This document shows positions 60,998-64,000 of a stretch of 64,000 bases of DNA, in pieces. Under the pieces are notes generated by a model that made no database searches, was not told the origin of the DNA, and saw only the letters and a list, made by a program, of their open reading frames with translations. Source of the DNA: Geodermatophilus nigrescens (GTDB taxonomy: Bacteria; Actinomycetota; Actinomycetes; Mycobacteriales; Geodermatophilaceae); contig NZ_FQVX01000002.1 in assembly GCF_900129495.1 (NCBI RefSeq), forward strand, positions 992,001-1,056,000, read 5' to 3'. Both the position numbers and the translations under genes were made by a program. The stretch's first letter is position 1. Every line of letters starts with the position of its first letter.

Positions 60998-61420
60998 TCA
61001 GTACGTGACGCCGAGGTGGCGCTCTGCGCAGCGCATGCACAGGCCGGTGTTGTCGTGCACGTGCTCGCGGGCGTTGACCTCGCGGCACACCGGGCACCAG
61101 CGGAACGTCCGCCGGCGACGGCGGGCGACCTCTTCGGCGGCCTCGGCCAGCACCGCCCGCTCGTAGACGACCTCGTCGGAGCCGAAGCCGCGCTCGGCCG
61201 CGAACTCCCACACCAGCTCGTTCCCGGACCACCGCGGCTCCGGGCGGGCCAGCGTGAAGCCGAACCCGTCCCAGCCGACGGCCACCTGCACCGGGCGCCC
61301 GCTCACGAACCACCGCTCGTGCGGCGGCCCGGCGACCTCCGTCCAGCCGTCGCCGAGCGCGCGCACCAGCACGTCCGCGCCGACGCCGAGCAGGCCGGCC
61401 AGCTCCGCGGTGTCAGACAC
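60998..61420 (-). CDS. Hypothetical protein with C-terminal zinc ribbon, paired with the nuclease-helicase
   Basis: 140 residues. The N-terminal 100 residues are soluble and mixed, with WTEVAGPPHERWFVSGRPV and FGFTLARPEPRW. The C terminus carries CPVCREVNAREH, then GLCMRCAERHLG: CX2C and CX2C about 18 residues apart, with two His between, a zinc ribbon. The GTG start lies inside the 3' end of the helicase gene (8-base overlap), so it is translated with it. Possible nucleic-acid-binding partner of the helicase; inference only. Confidence 0.7.
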   Translation of the reverse strand: MSDTAELAGLLGVGADVLVRALGDGWTEVAGPPHERWFVSGRPVQVAVGWDGFGFTLARPEPRWSGNELVWEFAAERGFGSDEVVYERAVLAEAAEEVARRRRRTFRWCPVCREVNAREHVHDNTGLCMRCAERHLGVTY

Positions 61421-64000
61421 CGGCCAGCTCGGCCAGCCGGCACATCGCGTTGACCTGCCGCAGCTGCTCCGGCGTCCGCACCTGCGCGTCGAGCAGCTGC
61501 GGGCTCATCACCACGACCGCCAGCGCCTTCGCCCGCGACACCGCCACGTTGAGCCGGTTGAGGTCGTACAGGAACGACACCCCGCGCGGCGCCTCGTCGG
61601 CCGACGTCGACGTCGTCGAGTAGACGACGACCGGCGCCTCCTGCCCCTGGAACCGGTCCACCGTCCCGACCCGCGCGCCGTCGGGCAGCAGCGAGCGGAT
61701 CAGCGCCACCTGGTTGTTGTACGGCGCGACGACGAGCACGTCGTCCGGCCCGACGGGCCGCTCGGCGCCCTCGGCGTCGACCCAGCCGACGCCCTGCAGC
61801 GACCGCCAGACGGCGGCCACCTCGGCGGCCTCCTCCATCGACGACGCGGCCGCCGGCACCGTGTGCGCCACCGACCGCACCGCCAGCCCGCTGCCCGACA
61901 CCAGCCCGCCCGGCCGCACGGTGATCCGCTCGCGCAGCGCCGCCGACTCCAGCCGGCCCTCGTACGCCAGGTCCGACACGAACCGCGTCAGCGCCGGGTG
62001 CATCCGGTAGGTCGTGTCGAGGAAGATCCCGCGGCCCTCGGGCACGGTCGGGTGCCCCTCGAGCAGGTGCTCCAGCGCCGAGAGCCCCGAGTCGCCGGGG
62101 TGCACGCCCTGCGAGGGCTGGGCGAGCTGCTGCGGGTCGCCGAGCAGGACGAGCGACTTCCCGGCCCGGGCGACGGCGACCGCGTTGGCCAGCGAGAACT
62201 GCCCCGCCTCGTCGACGACGAGCACGTCGACGGCCTCGGCGAGGTCGGGCTGCGTCCAGAACCACGCCGTCCCGCCGACGAGCCGCACGTCGCCGTCGAC
62301 GAGCCGCCGGGCGACGTCCTTGCCGTCCTTCGACCACTCGACGCCGGGCGCGCCGCACGCCTGGTGCTCGTCGCACTTCTGCAGCGCGGGCCGGTCGACG
62401 GCCGACAGCACGTTGCCGATGACGGCGTGCGAGGTGGCCGTGACGCCGACCTTCTTGCCGGCGTCGAGCAGCGCGCGGATGAGCATCGACGCCGCACGGG
62501 TCTTGCCGCTGCCGGGCGGGCCCTGGACGGCGAGCACCTCGCCGTCCAGGCGCAGCCCGATCCGGACGACGGCGTCGCCGGCCTGCTCGTCGGGACGACG
62601 GCGGCAGTCGGCCGGCACCCGCCGCTCGAGCAGCGCCTGCCCGAGGCAGGGCGTGCCGGCGAGCACGTCGTCGGCGGTCGCGGTGATGGCGGCGCGCATG
62701 CCCTTGTCGTCGAGCGGACCGCTCGGCCCGAGTGCGCGCGGCGTGGCCGGGGCCTTCGCCGTCTTGACGACGACGCGGCCCTCGGCGGAGTCGAGCGCGA
62801 CGACGGTGCCGATGCCCGCCCGCTGGTCGACGTCGACCGCCGTGGACCCGACCGACAGCTTCGTGTCCTGCGGCGGGAAGCGGTACTCGTAGAACTTCGA
62901 CCGCTTCTCCTGGCCGACCTCCACCGGAGCCCCCAGCCGGCCGAGCGCGGTGCCGTCCTCGACGAGCGCGTCGTCGTCCATCTCCTTGCGGGCGAAGAAC
63001 TCCCACCAGCCGGGGCGGGCCTCGCGGCGGTGCCACTGCACGAGGTCGCCGAGCAGGTCGTGCCCGGCGTCCTTGAGCCGGTCGACCAGCGCCAGCTCGG
63101 CCAGCTCGGCGTCGGTGCGCTCGACCGGGCCGGTGGCCTCCGACAGCAGCGGGCGGTCCTGGCCGCCGAACTCCCGCTCGAGCTCCTCGCGCTGGGTCTC
63201 CAGCCAGTCGTGCAGCTCGCGGGTGGAGTCGACGTCGTCCTTGTTGTAGAGCTCGATGTCGACGAGGCGCTGCGGGTCGCGGTCGGCGAGCCACTTCTCG
63301 TAGGCGATGACGCTGCCCATGGCGTCGGCGACGTCGCCGGTGTGCTCGCGGCCGTAGAACGCCTCGACCTTCTTGATCGAGTACGAGCCCTTGCTGATCC
63401 GCATCGACTGCTTGACGACGGGATAGAGGTCGACGAAGCGCTCGTTGCGCAGCAGCTCGTCGAGCTCGGCCTCGCGGACGCCGTAGCGGCCGGTCAGCCG
63501 CTTGAGCGCGCTGACCTCGTAGGCGGCGTAGTGGTAGACGTGCATGCCGCGGTCGGCGCGCCAGGCGTCGAGGATCAGGTCGATCAGGTCGGCGACCATC
63601 TGCTTCTCGGCGGCGGGGTCGTGCGCCCACAGCGCGGTGAAGCTGCCGTCGCGGCGGCCGATGCCGGCGAGGTACTCGAGGCCCGCGCCGTCGGCGGAGT
63701 GCGGGTCGCCCTCGAAGTCGAGGTAGAGGTCGCCGTCGCTGGGCTCGGGCAGCCGGAGCAGGCCGAGGCCCTTCGTGGGCGGCAGCAGGGTGCGGGTGGG
63801 GACGCCGGTGCGCCGCTCGCGCAGCTGCTCGCGGGCCTGCTCCTGCACGCGGGCGCGGGTGGCGGCGCCGATGCGGGCAGCTTTGAGCGTCTCGGGGTCG
63901 GCGCCGGCGAGCTGCTCGAGGGTGGTGATGCCGGCGGCACGCAGGGCGGCGCGGGTGTCGGCGCGCATGCCGGCGACGAGGCTGAGGTCGTCGGCGTCGG
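61413..64000 (-). CDS. TM0106-family RecB-like nuclease fused to SF1 helicase, 5' truncated
   Basis: The frame is open through the window edge (upstream residues read DADDLSLVAG), so the N terminus, including any RecB nuclease motif, is outside; at least 862 residues are visible. First a helix-hairpin-helix-like stretch (ALRAAGITTLEQLAGADPET), then an RNase H-like domain (DLYLDFEGDP, YHYAAYE, LYNKDDVDSTREL). The SF1 helicase has Walker A GPPGSGKTRAAS, VLVVDEAGQFSL, LLGDPQQLAQP, TYRMHP, VDRFQGQE and NVAVSRAK. Family members probably take part in DNA repair or defence. Downstream gene overlaps by 8 bases. Confidence 0.88.
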   Translation of the reverse strand, partial: DADDLSLVAGMRADTRAALRAAGITTLEQLAGADPETLKAARIGAATRARVQEQAREQLRERRTGVPTRTLLPPTKGLGLLRLPEPSDGDLYLDFEGDPHSADGAGLEYLAGIGRRDGSFTALWAHDPAAEKQMVADLIDLILDAWRADRGMHVYHYAAYEVSALKRLTGRYGVREAELDELLRNERFVDLYPVVKQSMRISKGSYSIKKVEAFYGREHTGDVADAMGSVIAYEKWLADRDPQRLVDIELYNKDDVDSTRELHDWLETQREELEREFGGQDRPLLSEATGPVERTDAELAELALVDRLKDAGHDLLGDLVQWHRREARPGWWEFFARKEMDDDALVEDGTALGRLGAPVEVGQEKRSKFYEYRFPPQDTKLSVGSTAVDVDQRAGIGTVVALDSAEGRVVVKTAKAPATPRALGPSGPLDDKGMRAAITATADDVLAGTPCLGQALLERRVPADCRRRPDEQAGDAVVRIGLRLDGEVLAVQGPPGSGKTRAASMLIRALLDAGKKVGVTATSHAVIGNVLSAVDRPALQKCDEHQACGAPGVEWSKDGKDVARRLVDGDVRLVGGTAWFWTQPDLAEAVDVLVVDEAGQFSLANAVAVARAGKSLVLLGDPQQLAQPSQGVHPGDSGLSALEHLLEGHPTVPEGRGIFLDTTYRMHPALTRFVSDLAYEGRLESAALRERITVRPGGLVSGSGLAVRSVAHTVPAAASSMEEAAEVAAVWRSLQGVGWVDAEGAERPVGPDDVLVVAPYNNQVALIRSLLPDGARVGTVDRFQGQEAPVVVYSTTSTSADEAPRGVSFLYDLNRLNVAVSRAKALAVVVMSPQLLDAQVRTPEQLRQVNAMCRLAELAGV

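Overview
The window is about 64 kb of very GC-rich DNA with dense gene packing, many GTG starts, frequent 4-base stop/start overlaps (GTGA, ATGA) and strong GGAGG-type ribosome binding sites. The gene content (cydDC fusion, DUF2277, DUF6328, LppU-like and PGPGW proteins, F420-dependent LLM oxidoreductase, STAS/anti-sigma/PP2C regulation, a c-di-AMP riboswitch ahead of an NlpC/P60 hydrolase) points to a soil or rock actinobacterium, most likely of the Geodermatophilaceae (Blastococcus, Modestobacter or Geodermatophilus type). That placement is inference from content; no marker gene fixes the genus. I saw no tRNA, rRNA, CRISPR array, prophage or transposase gene.

Layout. 1-7.4 kb: end of a cytochrome bd oxidase locus (cydB, fused cydDC) facing a NarL-type two-component pair and a membrane protein. 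7.5-10.7 kb: small proteins, a permuted NlpC/P60-like protein, a SpoIIE-type phosphatase and a SnoaL-like protein. 10.7-14.3 kb: a coupled ethanolamine operon (permease, eutB, eutC). 14.4-27.6 kb: housekeeping and hypothetical genes (SDR, NYN protein, membrane proteins, map, an orphan ABC ATPase with an altered Walker A lysine, thioesterase, ferritin-like protein). 26.9-29.9 kb: TetR regulator divergent from an MMPL exporter. 30-31.9 kb: three tiny Cys-rich genes around a Nudix hydrolase. 32-38.3 kb: a fully coupled gntR-hyuA-hyuB-cysteine hydrolase operon, divergent from an isocitrate-lyase-superfamily enzyme. 38.4-44.5 kb: a 2018-residue DUF4011/SF1 helicase/Vsr-like/DUF3320 protein resembling the antiphage protein HheA. 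44.7-49.1 kb: threonine dehydratase, then a bacteriophytochrome fused to a PP2C phosphatase beside a STAS antagonist and an RsbW-like kinase. 49.1-53.7 kb: HxlR/quinone oxidoreductase pair, HD protein, an LLM oxidoreductase gene broken by one in-frame TAG, and rtcB. 53.8-59 kb: LysR followed by amidohydrolase, metallo-beta-lactamase-fold, FAH-family and SMP-30 genes in one direction. 59-64 kb: PASTA lipoprotein, a 50-residue basic peptide, riboswitch-controlled NlpC/P60 hydrolase, and a zinc-ribbon protein overlapping a TM0106-type nuclease-helicase that runs off the window.

How the parts work together. Three transcription units look like complete catabolic modules with their own regulator or transporter: ethanolamine use without a microcompartment, an ATP-dependent hydantoin/oxoproline-type pathway under GntR control, and a ring- or amide-opening pathway under LysR control. 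The phytochrome-PP2C, STAS and RsbW-like genes together make a plausible light-responsive partner switch.

The most striking non-coding feature is a family of five near-perfect inverted repeats with the shared core GTCGTGCTCTGC and covarying arms, each placed just 3' of a gene. Perfect GC-rich hairpins also follow many other genes, usually without a T tract.
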